In this document: positions 44,413 through 52,479 of the stretch, piece by piece
Numbering within the stretch: position 1 is the stretch's first letter
Layout: every line of letters begins with the position of its first letter
NCBI RefSeq assembly: GCF_001676725.1
Contig: NZ_CP016172.1
Location: 558,001-622,000 of the forward strand
Direction of reading: 5' to 3'
DNA length: 64,000 nucleotides
Origin: Bordetella flabilis
GTDB lineage: Bacteria; Pseudomonadota; Gammaproteobacteria; Burkholderiales; Burkholderiaceae_B
Made by a program: the position numbers and the translations under genes
The notes under the pieces: model-generated
What the model saw: only the letters and a program-made list of their open reading frames with translations
What the model was told of the DNA's origin: nothing
Database searches by the model: none

Positions 44413-45738
44413 CTAGGAAATATCCTTGAGGACCTTGCGTATGGTCTGGAACATTTCCTCGATTTGCGCCTCTTCGATGATCAGGGGCGGCGAGACCGCC
44501 AGCGTGTCACCGGTGTAGCGTACCAGCAGTCCGCCGTCGAAGCAGCGCTGGAAGGCTTCGGCAGCCCGGGCGCCCGGGGCGCCGGGGCGCGGCGCCAGCT
44601 CGATACCGGCGACCAGGCCGATATTGCGCACGTCGACGACATGGGAGGCGTCCTGCAGGCCATGCGCCGCCCGCTCGAAGGCGGGGGCCAGTTCGCGGGC
44701 CCGGGCGAACAGGTTCTCGCGGCGGTAGATGTCCAGCGTGGCCAGCACGGCGGCCGCGGCCAGTGGATGGGCGGAGTAGGTGTAGCCATGGAAGAACTCG
44801 ATGCCGCCGCTCACCCCTTCTACGATGGCGTCGTGGACTTCACGCTTCACGGCGACCGCGCCGGCCGGCACGGCGGCATTGCTGACGCCCTTGGCCATGG
44901 TGATGAGGTCCGGCGTGACGCCGAAATACTCGCTCGCGGTGGCCGCGCCCAGGCGCCCGTAGGCGGTGATCACTTCGTCGAATATCAACAGGATGCCGTG
45001 CTTGCTGGTGATTTCGCGCAAGCGCTCCAGGTATCCCTTGGGCGGCACCAGTACGCCGGTGGAGCCGGCCATGGGCTCCACGATGACGGCCGCCACGGTG
45101 GACGGATCGTGCAGCGCCAGGATGCGTTCCAGTTCGTCGGCCAAGTGGGCGCCCCAGGCCGGCTGGCCCTTGGAGAATGCGTTGTGCTCCAGGCTGTGGG
45201 TATGCGGCAGATGGTCGACCGCGGGCAGCAGCGCGCCGGAAAAAGTCTTGCGATTGGCCGCGATGCCGCCGACCGAAATACCGCCGAAGCCGACGCCGTG
45301 ATAGCCCCGCTCGCGGCCGATCAGCCGGGTGCGCTGGCCTTCGCCGCGCGCCCGATGGTAGGCCAGGGCAATCTTCAGCGCCGTGTCCACCGATTCGGAA
45401 CCGGAGTTCGTGAAGAAGATGCGGTCCAGCCCCTGCGGCATGAGACCGGCCACCGCGCTGGCGGCCTGGAAGGCGAGGGGATGGCCGAGCTGGAAGCCTG
45501 GCGCGTAGTCCATGGCGCCGGCCTGTTCGGCGATGGCGCGGGTGATTTCCTCGCGGCAGTGGCCGGCATTGACGCACCATAGGCCCGCGGTGCCATCCAG
45601 CATTCTGCGGCCGTCCAGGGACGTGTAGTACATGCCCTTGGCGGCGACCAGCATGCGCGGGTTGGCCTTGTATTGGCGGTTCGCCGTGAACGGCATCCAG
45701 AGATGGGAAAGGTCGGGCGGCGTCTGCGGCGCGTTCAT
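44413..45738 (-). CDS. Omega-amino acid:pyruvate (beta-alanine) transaminase
   Basis: A 441-residue class III PLP aminotransferase, the size of the Pseudomonas enzyme (about 442). Landmarks: LWMPFTANRQYKANPRMLVA (typical of this group), NSGSESVDTALKIALAYHRA, ERGYHGVGFGGISVGG, the PLP-phosphate contact LIFDEVITAYGRLG, and the lysine in DLITMAKGVSNAAVPAGAVA. It converts beta-alanine and other omega-amino acids to semialdehydes with pyruvate as acceptor. ATG 45738 has GGAG upstream. Same strand as mmsA downstream (87 bp apart). Divergent from the MocR regulator at 45905. Confidence 0.92.
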   Translation of the reverse strand: MNAPQTPPDLSHLWMPFTANRQYKANPRMLVAAKGMYYTSLDGRRMLDGTAGLWCVNAGHCREEITRAIAEQAGAMDYAPGFQLGHPLAFQAASAVAGLMPQGLDRIFFTNSGSESVDTALKIALAYHRARGEGQRTRLIGRERGYHGVGFGGISVGGIAANRKTFSGALLPAVDHLPHTHSLEHNAFSKGQPAWGAHLADELERILALHDPSTVAAVIVEPMAGSTGVLVPPKGYLERLREITSKHGILLIFDEVITAYGRLGAATASEYFGVTPDLITMAKGVSNAAVPAGAVAVKREVHDAIVEGVSGGIEFFHGYTYSAHPLAAAAVLATLDIYRRENLFARARELAPAFERAAHGLQDASHVVDVRNIGLVAGIELAPRPGAPGARAAEAFQRCFDGGLLVRYTGDTLAVSPPLIIEEAQIEEMFQTIRKVLKDIS

Positions 45739-45868
45739 GGGGCGCTCCAATCGTAGGGGCTATGCGCGCCGATGGCGGCGCGCAGGGGAGGGAAGCGGAG
45801 AATCAATCGCGATTCTCGGCCCCTGCGCCGCGCCTGCAAATACACAATCCGTGCAAAAATGCCTGACC

Positions 45869-45899
45869 GTACAGGTCATTCCTGGACAACTGTACAGGT
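45869..45899. promoter_or_regulatory. Direct-repeat operator candidate for the MocR regulator
   Basis: GTACAGGT occurs twice in the same orientation, at 45869-45876 and 45892-45899, 23 bp start to start (about two helical turns). MocR-type regulators such as GabR and PdxR bind spaced direct repeats. The second copy ends five bases before the MocR start codon and would overlap its ribosome-binding site, consistent with autoregulation as well as control of the divergent transaminase. The assignment is by pattern only. Confidence 0.55.
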
Positions 45900-45904
45900 A
45901 CTGA

Positions 45905-47353
45905 ATGACCGACTTTCCGTCTCTCGATTTCCAGCCCGTGCGCGACCGCGCCCAATCGCCCACCCTGGTGCAACAGCTGGTGGACGCGGTGGTGCGGGCG
46001 GTCGAGTCCCAGGCCCTGGGACCCGGCATGCCGCTGCCTTCGGTGCGCGACTTTGCGCGCAGCCATGGCGTCAGTACCTTCACGGTGGCGAGCGCCTACG
46101 CGCGGCTGGTTTCCCAGGGCTGGCTGCTGGCCCGGCCGGGCGCCGGCTACCGGGTTGCGCCGCGGCCCTCCGCCGGCCCGGCCACGACACGCTCGCTGCG
46201 ACCCTGGGAACCGCCGACGCCGGGGGCCGAATGGCTGCTGTCCGATGTCTTCGCCGACCATTCCATCCCGGTGAAGTCCGGTTGCGGCTGGCTTCCGGGC
46301 GAATGGTTGAACGAGGCGGGGCTGCATCTGGGCCTGCGCCATGTCGCGCGCGTGCCGGGCGGGCGCATCGCCGGCTACGGCCATCCCTACGGCTACGTGC
46401 CGCTGCGCGAGGCCGTCGCCGAGCATGCCGGATCCCTGGGCATGCCGGTGGAAGCCGGCCAGGTGCTGCTGACCCAGGGCGTGACCCACGGCCTTGACGT
46501 GGCGATACGCACCTTGTTGCGTCCGGGCGATACCGTCATCGTGGAGCAGCCTTGCTACGCCAACCTGCTGGCCCTGCTGCGCGTGGCGGGCGCCCGCGTG
46601 GTGGCCGTGCCGCGGACGGGCGCCGGGCTGGACATCGGCGCGCTGGAGCAGGCGGCACAGAGCCACCGGCCGCGCGCCATGATCGTCAATACCGTGCTGC
46701 AGAACCCCACCGGCACCAGCCTGACCATGGCCAATGCGTACCAGGTGCTGCGCATCGCCGAACAACACGATTGCTGGATCATCGAGGACGACATCTCGCG
46801 CGAGCTGGCGCCTGGCGTGGCGCCCGTGCTGGCCGCCATGGATGGACTGCGCCGCGTGGTGTATCTCAGCGGCTATTCCAAGGTCATCAGCCCCTCGGTC
46901 CGCGTCGGCTACGTTATCGGGCATCCCGACTTGGTGCGCGACATGGCGCGCACCAAGATGGCCGTGGGCCTGACGTCGCCGGAGATCATGGAGCGTGTCG
47001 TGCACCAGGCGCTGCGCGAGGGGCGCTATCGCGCCCACGTGACCGAGCTGCACGAACGCCTGGCGCTGGCCCATGCCGTGGTATCGCGGCGGCTGGGCGA
47101 ACAGGGCATGCAGGTGTTTGCCGAGCCACGCGCCGGGCTGTTCCTGTGGGCGCGCCTGGCCGAGGGGCACGCCCGGGGCGGCGCCAATGCGCTGGCGGAG
47201 CGCGCCTTGCGGGACGGTATCTGGCTGGCGCCCGGTTCCTATTTCGACGCGGGGCAGGAAGATATTCCCTGGATACGGCTGAACGTCGCCTATTCGCAGG
47301 ACGAGCAGCTATGGCGCTTCCTGCGCGAAGCGGCGGGGAACGGCGGTTGCTAG
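45905..47353 (+). CDS. MocR-family regulator (GntR wHTH fused to aminotransferase domain)
   Basis: A 482-residue fusion. The GntR winged helix is at residues about 15-80 (LVQQLVDAVVRAVESQALGP, LPSVRDFARSHGVSTFTVAS) and a fold-type I aminotransferase domain follows from about 120. The PLP lysine lies in YLSGYSKVISPSVRVGYVIG and the PLP-ring contacts in VNTVLQNPTGTSLTMANAYQ and HDCWIIEDDISRELAPG. Such proteins sense an amino acid or PLP derivative. It is divergent from the beta-alanine transaminase with direct repeats between, so it probably controls that gene and mmsA. Confidence 0.9.
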   Translation: MTDFPSLDFQPVRDRAQSPTLVQQLVDAVVRAVESQALGPGMPLPSVRDFARSHGVSTFTVASAYARLVSQGWLLARPGAGYRVAPRPSAGPATTRSLRPWEPPTPGAEWLLSDVFADHSIPVKSGCGWLPGEWLNEAGLHLGLRHVARVPGGRIAGYGHPYGYVPLREAVAEHAGSLGMPVEAGQVLLTQGVTHGLDVAIRTLLRPGDTVIVEQPCYANLLALLRVAGARVVAVPRTGAGLDIGALEQAAQSHRPRAMIVNTVLQNPTGTSLTMANAYQVLRIAEQHDCWIIEDDISRELAPGVAPVLAAMDGLRRVVYLSGYSKVISPSVRVGYVIGHPDLVRDMARTKMAVGLTSPEIMERVVHQALREGRYRAHVTELHERLALAHAVVSRRLGEQGMQVFAEPRAGLFLWARLAEGHARGGANALAERALRDGIWLAPGSYFDAGQEDIPWIRLNVAYSQDEQLWRFLREAAGNGGC

Positions 47354-47383
47354 GGCAGTGCGTTTCTTCACCACGGAGCCCTC

Positions 47384-47896
47384 ATGACCGCGTCCACCCA
47401 AACCGACAGCCGTACCGCGCAGCCCTTCTTCGCCGACCGCCAGGCCGCGCAGCAGGCGCTGCAGCTCGTCATGCCGATGATCGAGGCGGCCATGGGCAAC
47501 CGCGAGGTCGGCGAAAGCGGGTTCCTGTATATCGTTGTGATGAATCCGGTGCTGTGCCCCTGGGAGGCGGACTTCGAGGACGCCATCCTGCTGGAACATG
47601 CGGTCGGCGACCGCGAGAGATGGGATGCCGACTATGCCGCCTATGCACGCGCGAAGGCGCGCAGCACGTGGCTGGCGGGACGCGACACGCACGGCTTGTC
47701 GGCCGTCTCGCCGCATCTGCTGCGTGTGGGCGACGCCGGCGTCTGGGGCAGTGCGGTGGTGGACGGTATCGTGGTCGCCACCAGCGGCGTCAATGCCTGG
47801 TATGACGAAGCGTTCTCGGGCGCCATCGCCTACGCTCTGCGTGCCGTGGCCAAGGGCCGGGCGGCAGCCCATGCGCCGTGCCTGCGGCTGGAGTAA
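47384..47896 (+). CDS. Conserved hypothetical protein, possibly GlcG/HbpS-like fold
   Basis: 170 residues, soluble, with no signal peptide. The C-terminal half reads like the GlcG/HbpS (heme-degrading) fold: ARAKARSTWLAGRDTHG, then GVWGSAVVDGIVVATSGVNAWYDEAFSGAIAY, where the family has a VxGxxGVSG-like turn and a following Asp. The N-terminal half (IEAAMGNREVGESGFLYIVV) also fits the first strands. I do not recognise it with confidence. It lies 30 bp after the MocR gene and is probably cotranscribed, hinting at a link with beta-amino-acid metabolism. Convergent with folA. Confidence 0.7.
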   Translation: MTASTQTDSRTAQPFFADRQAAQQALQLVMPMIEAAMGNREVGESGFLYIVVMNPVLCPWEADFEDAILLEHAVGDRERWDADYAAYARAKARSTWLAGRDTHGLSAVSPHLLRVGDAGVWGSAVVDGIVVATSGVNAWYDEAFSGAIAYALRAVAKGRAAAHAPCLRLE

Positions 47897-47930
47897 CGGC
47901 GGCGTGCGGACACGGCTCAGCCAGGTGTGC

Positions 47931-48488
47931 TCAGGTCCCGGCCTTTTCGTAGACGACGAAGTCGTAGAGGTAGCCGTTTTCCGCCGCTTGCGGCTGGCGG
48001 CTGACCTCGCGCCACCGGAAGGCCGGCAGGTAGGGGAAGTAGGCGTCGCCGTCCACATCGGCCTTCACTTCGGTGGCGACGATGCGATCGGCCCGGTCCA
48101 GCACGGCGGCATAGATCTGCGCGCCGCCGATGACGAAGACTTCATCCGTGTCCGCGCAGGCGGACAGGGCTGCGTCGATATCGCGGACCACCGTCGCGCC
48201 TTCGGCCGCGTAGTTGGCGGCGCGGCTGATCACGACATTGCGCCGGCCCGGCAATGGACGTCCCAGCGATTCCCAGGTCTTGCGTCCCATGACGATGGGA
48301 TGGCCCAGCGTGGTGCGCTTGAAGTGCGCCAGGTCGCCCGGCAGCTTCCACGGCAGCGCGTTGTCGCGTCCGATGACCCGGTTGGCGGCGTAGGCCACGA
48401 CCAGGGTCAACCGCGGCGCGCGCGTGTTCCCGCCGGTCGCCGCGGTGCGCGGTGCGCTGGAATCCCCGATGGGCGGTGTCGGGCTCAT
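47931..48488 (-). CDS. folA: Dihydrofolate reductase
   Basis: 185 residues. [20 protein letters not shown] gives the N-terminal strand and the Met20-like loop ([11 protein letters not shown]), with the catalytic acid in [36 protein letters not shown] and [20 protein letters not shown] are further standard motifs. The first 25 residues ([20 protein letters not shown] and onward) are an unusual Ser/Thr/Pro/Gly-rich extension. ATG 48488 overlaps the stop of thyA by four bases (ATGA), so folA is translationally coupled behind thyA. Regenerates tetrahydrofolate from the dihydrofolate that ThyA makes. Confidence 0.93.
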   Translation of the reverse strand: MSPTPPIGDSSAPRTAATGGNTRAPRLTLVVAYAANRVIGRDNALPWKLPGDLAHFKRTTLGHPIVMGRKTWESLGRPLPGRRNVVISRAANYAAEGATVVRDIDAALSACADTDEVFVIGGAQIYAAVLDRADRIVATEVKADVDGDAYFPYLPAFRWREVSRQPQAAENGYLYDFVVYEKAGT

Positions 48489-49279
48489 ACGGCCACGGGC
48501 GCCTTGATATGCGGATGACACTGGTAATCGAGGATCTCGAAGTCCTCGTACTCGTATTCGAAGATCGACGCGGGTTTGCGTTTGATGCGCAGCCTGGGAT
48601 AGGGGTAGGGCTCGCGCGACAGCTGGAGTTCCACCTGTTCGAAGTGGTTGCTGTAGAGATGGCAATCGCCCCCCGTCCACACGAAGTCGCCGACATCCAG
48701 GTCGCACTGCTGGGCCACCAGGTGCGTCAGCAGCGCATAGCTGGCGATGTTGAACGGCACCCCCAGGAAGATGTCCGCGCTGCGCTGGTACAACTGGCAG
48801 GACAGCTTGCCGTCGGCGACGTAGAACTGCATGAAGGCATGGCAGGGTGGCAGCGCCATGCTGGGAATATCGGCGACATTCCACGCCGATACGATCAGGC
48901 GGCGCGAATCGGGATTGCGGCGGATCTGGTCCAGCAACTGGGCGATCTGGTCGATATGGCCGCCGTCCGGCGTGGGCCAGGACCGCCATTGCTTGCCATA
49001 CACCGGCCCGAGGTCGCCGTGCTCGTCAGCCCATTCGTCCCAGATGGTGACGCCGCGCTCCTGCAACCAGCGGACATTGCTGTCGCCGCGCAGGAACCAC
49101 AGCAGTTCGATGAAGATGCTTTTGGTATGCAGCTTCTTCGTGGTGACCAGCGGAAAGCCCTCGGACAGGTCGAACCGCATCTGGTAGCCGAAGGTCGAGC
49201 GGGTGCCCGTGCCGGTACGGTCGGTCTTGGCGACGCCCCGTTCGTAGACGTGGCGCATGAAATCTTCGTATTGGCGCAT
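48485..49279 (-). CDS. thyA: Thymidylate synthase
   Basis: 264 residues, matching E. coli ThyA (264). It methylates dUMP to dTMP with methylene-tetrahydrofolate. Visible: [20 protein letters not shown], the catalytic cysteine in [20 protein letters not shown], and [20 protein letters not shown], plus [20 protein letters not shown]. It is upstream of and overlaps folA, forming the common thyA-folA pair. The OsmC-like gene lies 18 bp upstream on the same strand. Confidence 0.97.
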   Translation of the reverse strand: MRQYEDFMRHVYERGVAKTDRTGTGTRSTFGYQMRFDLSEGFPLVTTKKLHTKSIFIELLWFLRGDSNVRWLQERGVTIWDEWADEHGDLGPVYGKQWRSWPTPDGGHIDQIAQLLDQIRRNPDSRRLIVSAWNVADIPSMALPPCHAFMQFYVADGKLSCQLYQRSADIFLGVPFNIASYALLTHLVAQQCDLDVGDFVWTGGDCHLYSNHFEQVELQLSREPYPYPRLRIKRKPASIFEYEYEDFEILDYQCHPHIKAPVAV

Positions 49280-49297
49280 GGGGATGGAACGGAAGGA

Positions 49298-49768
49298 TCA
49301 GGCCGCGGTATTCGTCTCGGTGTTGGTATCGGCCGCCGGCGCGGCGCCCGACTCCACCACGTCCACGGAAAAGCTCAGCTCGGCGGTCTTGGCTAGCATG
49401 GCCGAGGCGGAGCAGTACTTTTCATGCGAAAGCTGCACCGCGCGTTCGACCGCCGCGCGCGGCAGCTTATGACCGGTGACGGTGAATGCAAAATGGATGC
49501 GCGTGAACACCTTGGGATCCGTTGTGGCGCGTTCCGCCTGCAGCTTGACACTGCAACCGCTGACCGCGTGCCGTCCGCGCTTGAGGATCAGCACCACGTC
49601 GTAGGCCGTGCAGCCGCCAGTCCCCGCCAGGACCATTTCCATCGGCCGAAACGCCAGGTCATGGCCGCCGCCGTCCACGGCTCCATCCATGACGGCGACA
49701 TGCCCGCTGCCCGAAGTGGCCACGAAGAGCATGCCGGAGGGGCCGCCCCAGTCGATCGTGCATTCCAT
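49298..49768 (-). CDS. OsmC/Ohr-family protein (YhfA-like)
   Basis: 156 residues. The fold markers are FRPMEMVLAGTGGCTAYDVV, carrying the redox cysteine of the OsmC family near residue 53, and VERAVQLSHEKYCSASAMLA with the second cysteine near residue 120. MECTIDWGGPSGMLFVATSG opens the protein; this ATG 49768 is preferred to a TTG at 49792. The arrangement fits the YhfA-like subgroup, whose substrate is uncertain. A peroxide-reducing role as in Ohr is possible. It sits 18 bp upstream of thyA on the same strand. Confidence 0.85.
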   Translation of the reverse strand: MECTIDWGGPSGMLFVATSGSGHVAVMDGAVDGGGHDLAFRPMEMVLAGTGGCTAYDVVLILKRGRHAVSGCSVKLQAERATTDPKVFTRIHFAFTVTGHKLPRAAVERAVQLSHEKYCSASAMLAKTAELSFSVDVVESGAAPAADTNTETNTAA

Positions 49769-49884
49769 GTCGATATCCCGAATCGCTTGCAAAAAGGGAT
49801 CATAGCCGGTTCCCTACAATGGAAGCATCCGCGCCGGATGCCCCTGCAGGGTCTCCCGGCGCCCGTTCAGAAGGAAATAGCCAG

Positions 49885-50562
49885 ATGCCGTCCGCCCAAT
49901 CGTCGCCCCCCGCCGCCCCAGCCTTTGTCCGTCGTCCCGGCCTGTTCGATGCCTTGCTGGGCGAGGCCAACCGCGCCTTGCAGGTGCTCGCCGGCGCCGC
50001 CAGCGCGGGGCGGCCTTATCCGGCCGCCGAGCAGGGACCGGAAACCCTGACCCAGGCGGAACGGCGGCACGCCGCCGGTCTGATGCGCGTGAACCACGTC
50101 GGCGAAGTGTGCGCGCAGGCGCTTTACCGGGGCCAGGCGCTGGGTTGCGCGGACGCCGGCACCCGCGAGATCTTCCGCCGCGCCGCCGCCGAGGAAATCG
50201 ATCACCTGGCCTGGTGCGAACGGCGGCTCGAAGAGCTGCGGAGCCGGCCCAGCTTGCTGAACCCGCTGTGGTACGCCGGTTCCTTCGGGCTGGGACTGAT
50301 GGCCAGCCGCAGCGGCGCCCGTCGCAACCTGGGGTTCATGGCGGAAACCGAGCGGCAGGTGGAGGCCCACCTGGACAGCCACCTGAAGCGCCTGCCGCCC
50401 GGCGACCAGCGTTCCCGGCAGGTGGTGGACCAGATGAAGCAGGACGAGATCGAACACCGCGTCAGCGCCGAACGTGCCGGCGCGACTCCATTACCCTGGC
50501 CGGCGCGGGGCGCCATGCGCGCCCTGTCCCGGGTGATGACCGGCACGGCGTACTGGCTGTAG
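49885..50562 (+). CDS. coq7: 2-polyprenyl-3-methyl-6-methoxy-1,4-benzoquinone hydroxylase
   Basis: A 225-residue ferritin-like di-iron protein that adds the last hydroxyl group in ubiquinone synthesis at the inner membrane. The ligand motifs are MRVNHVGEVCAQALYRGQAL (first helix, Glu), AEEIDHLAWCERRLEELRSR (ExxH) and QDEIEHRVSAERAG (second ExxH), with ETERQVEAHLDSHL between. A hydrophobic segment (LNPLWYAGSFGLGLMASR) may touch the membrane. ATG 49885 has AAGGAAA upstream; an in-frame ATG 49819 would add 22 residues. Monocistronic. Confidence 0.92.
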   Translation: MPSAQSSPPAAPAFVRRPGLFDALLGEANRALQVLAGAASAGRPYPAAEQGPETLTQAERRHAAGLMRVNHVGEVCAQALYRGQALGCADAGTREIFRRAAAEEIDHLAWCERRLEELRSRPSLLNPLWYAGSFGLGLMASRSGARRNLGFMAETERQVEAHLDSHLKRLPPGDQRSRQVVDQMKQDEIEHRVSAERAGATPLPWPARGAMRALSRVMTGTAYWL

Positions 50563-50741
50563 CGCCACGGCGGCCGCCGCCGGCCGGCCAGAATCTCCCT
50601 GCTCATGGCTTTGGATTCAGGCCCATCGAAGCCGGGCTGCTGCCGGGCACGCGGCTGTCGAGGGTTAACCCCTCATGCCGATGGGCGTAGGGGCCGCGTC
50701 ACCGGCCGGCCTGGCTCCGCTCCCGGTCGCGATATGCCACT

Positions 50742-50770
50742 ACCGCCGTCCAGAGCGGCTCTGGTATAAT
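50742..50770 (+). promoter_or_regulatory. Extended -10 promoter with operator-like palindrome
   Basis: TGGTATAAT (50762-50770) is a perfect extended -10 (TGnTATAAT). The -35 region (about 50742-50747) is poor, as is usual for such promoters. CCAGAGC-G-GCTCTGG (50750-50764) is a perfect odd palindrome between the -35 and -10 positions, where a repressor could act. It drives the RNA ending at 51012. Confidence 0.7.
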
Positions 50771-50775
50771 GCGAT

Positions 50776-51012
50776 GCACAAAAACAACATCTGGCGCACT
50801 GCTGAATTGACCTAAAAAATCTTCTTGCATCGCACAAAAAGCTTGGCTATCATTCGTACATCGGATGTCGAAACGCAGTCGGCGCGGTGAAAAACCCCGA
50901 CAGCGCACAGGGCCCAGCAGGGTTAACCCTCTTCGACATGCCACGGTTGTCTCCTCCACCCTCCTCCTTTGGTGGATTTAGCCCGAGATCGTCAGATCTC
51001 GGGCTTTTTTTT
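50776..51012 (+). ncRNA. Putative structured small RNA with exposed CUCCUCC motifs
   Basis: The interval begins about six bases after TATAAT and ends at a perfect intrinsic terminator. Within it, ATGTCGAA (50865-50872) and TTCGACAT (50932-50939) can close a long stem-loop. TCCACC/GGTGGA (50955-50960 with 50971-50976) forms a hairpin whose loop is CUCCUCCUUU, and another CUCCUCC lies at 50951-50957. Both are complementary to Shine-Dalgarno sequences, as in the CCUCCUCCC-motif (cuckoo/CcsR) RNAs described in Rhodobacter. The first half is markedly A-rich. A possible 38-codon frame (50865-50981) lacks a good ribosome-binding site, so a peptide is less likely than an RNA. No known family was identified with certainty. 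Confidence 0.5.
50981..51012 (+). terminator. Strong intrinsic terminator
   Basis: A perfect 10-bp stem GCCCGAGATC/GATCTCGGGC (50981-50990 with 50995-51004) with loop GTCA, followed by eight T residues. This is the best terminator in the window. It ends the putative small RNA and separates it from the polysaccharide genes. Confidence 0.92.
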
Positions 51013-51177
51013 ATCCGATTTTCCCCGCCGCTGATTTGCCGGCTTCCTGATGGCCACCCCCACGATCGCGGCGCGGGCCTGGCCGGCCGCGCGCGCCGCG
51101 GCACGATTCTCCGGTATTCCGGGCGCGGCCTGTACTTCCACTAAAATCCCCGCATCGCTAGCGGTAGGAAACTCGTC

Positions 51178-52455
51178 ATGTTGCGCATTCAGGATGTCAA
51201 GCTCGCCGTGGTCGGCCTGGGATATGTCGGCCTGCCCCTGGCCGTGGAATTCGGCAAGAGGCGTCCGGTGCTGGGCTTCGATATCAATGCGCACCGCATC
51301 GAGGCGCTGCGGCAGGGGCACGACCACACGCTGGAGGTGGACGAAGCGGAGCTCACTGCCGCGTCGCATCTGCGCTACACCGCGGATGCCGGCGAACTGG
51401 CCCAGGCCAATGTCTACATCGTCACGGTCCCGACGCCCATCGACGCGTACAAGCAGCCGGACTTCACGCCCCTGCGCAGGGCCAGCGAGACCATCGGGCG
51501 CGTCCTCAAGCGCGGCGACATCGTGATCTACGAATCCACGGTCTACCCCGGCGCCACCGAGGAGGAATGCGTGCCCGTGCTCGAACGCGTGTCGGGCCTG
51601 CGTTTCAACCAGGATTTCTACGCTGGATACAGTCCGGAGCGCATCAACCCGGGCGACAAGACCCACCGTGTCAGCACGATCAAGAAGGTCACTGCCGGTT
51701 CCACGCCCGCGGTGGCCGATCTGGTGGACGCCCTGTATGGCGAGATTGTCACCGCCGGCACCCACAAGGCGGATTCCATACGGGTGGCCGAGGCCGCCAA
51801 GGTCATTGAGAACACGCAGCGCGACGTCAATATCGCCTTGATCAATGAATTGGCGCTGATCTTCAACAAGATGGGAATCGACACCGAGGCCGTGCTCCAG
51901 GCCGCGGGCACCAAATGGAATTTCCTGCCGTTCCGGCCCGGACTGGTCGGCGGCCACTGTATCGGCGTCGACCCCTACTACCTGACGCACAAGGCGCAAA
52001 GCCTGGGCTACCACCCGGAAATCATCCTGGCCGGGCGGCGCCTGAACGACGCCATGGGCGGCTACGTGGTTTCGCAACTGGTCAAGGCGATGACCAAGCG
52101 CCGCATCCATGTACAGGGCGCTCGGGTTTTGGTGATGGGCCTGGCCTTCAAGGAAAACTGTCCCGACCTGCGCAATACGCGCGTGGTGGACATCGTGCGC
52201 GAGCTCAGCGAGTATGGCGTGGAAGTCGACGTCCATGATCCATGGGTGGATCCCCGGGAAGCCGTGGACGAATACGGGATCACGCCAGTGGCCGAACCGG
52301 CCGCCGGGCGGTATGACGGCATCGTTCTTGCGGTAGCTCATCGGCAGTTCGCCGAGCTGGGCGCGGCCGGCATCCGCGCCTTCGGTAAACCGGACCACGT
52401 GCTGTACGACCTGAAGTATGTCCTGCAGCCCGATCAATCCGACCTGCGCCTGTAA
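51178..52455 (+). CDS. Nucleotide-sugar dehydrogenase (TviB/WbpO-like)
   Basis: 425 residues of the UDP-glucose/GDP-mannose dehydrogenase superfamily. Markers: [19 protein letters not shown] (NAD motif), [52 protein letters not shown], and the catalytic cysteine in [19 protein letters not shown]. The best match is the UDP-N-acetyl-hexosamine 6-dehydrogenase branch (Vi antigen TviB, Pseudomonas WbpO), which makes UDP-GalNAcA or GlcNAcA. TAGGAAA lies before ATG 51178. The epimerase at 52480 follows after 24 bp. Likely supplies a uronic acid for LPS or capsule. Confidence 0.9.
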   Translation: MLRIQDVKLAVVGLGYVGLPLAVEFGKRRPVLGFDINAHRIEALRQGHDHTLEVDEAELTAASHLRYTADAGELAQANVYIVTVPTPIDAYKQPDFTPLRRASETIGRVLKRGDIVIYESTVYPGATEEECVPVLERVSGLRFNQDFYAGYSPERINPGDKTHRVSTIKKVTAGSTPAVADLVDALYGEIVTAGTHKADSIRVAEAAKVIENTQRDVNIALINELALIFNKMGIDTEAVLQAAGTKWNFLPFRPGLVGGHCIGVDPYYLTHKAQSLGYHPEIILAGRRLNDAMGGYVVSQLVKAMTKRRIHVQGARVLVMGLAFKENCPDLRNTRVVDIVRELSEYGVEVDVHDPWVDPREAVDEYGITPVAEPAAGRYDGIVLAVAHRQFAELGAAGIRAFGKPDHVLYDLKYVLQPDQSDLRL

Positions 52456-52479
52456 ATCACGTTTCAAAAAAGGCTAAGC

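Larger units (their letters stand above)
50563..51177. other. Intergenic region between coq7 and the UDP-sugar genes
   Basis: 615 bp without a recognised protein gene. It holds the orphan promoter, the putative small RNA and its terminator (50742-51012). It also holds two copies of the palindrome GGGTTAACCC (50662-50671 and 50920-50929), a direct repeat GCACAAAAA (50776-50784 and 50832-50840), and a TAAAAT -10-like box (51142-51147) ahead of the next gene. Confidence 0.7.

Noticed and set aside
43213..45582. A plus-strand frame of about 790 codons across mmsA and the transaminase.
   Set aside because: It is antisense to two clear genes and crosses their intergenic gap; composition is His/Gly/Gln/Arg-rich without domains.
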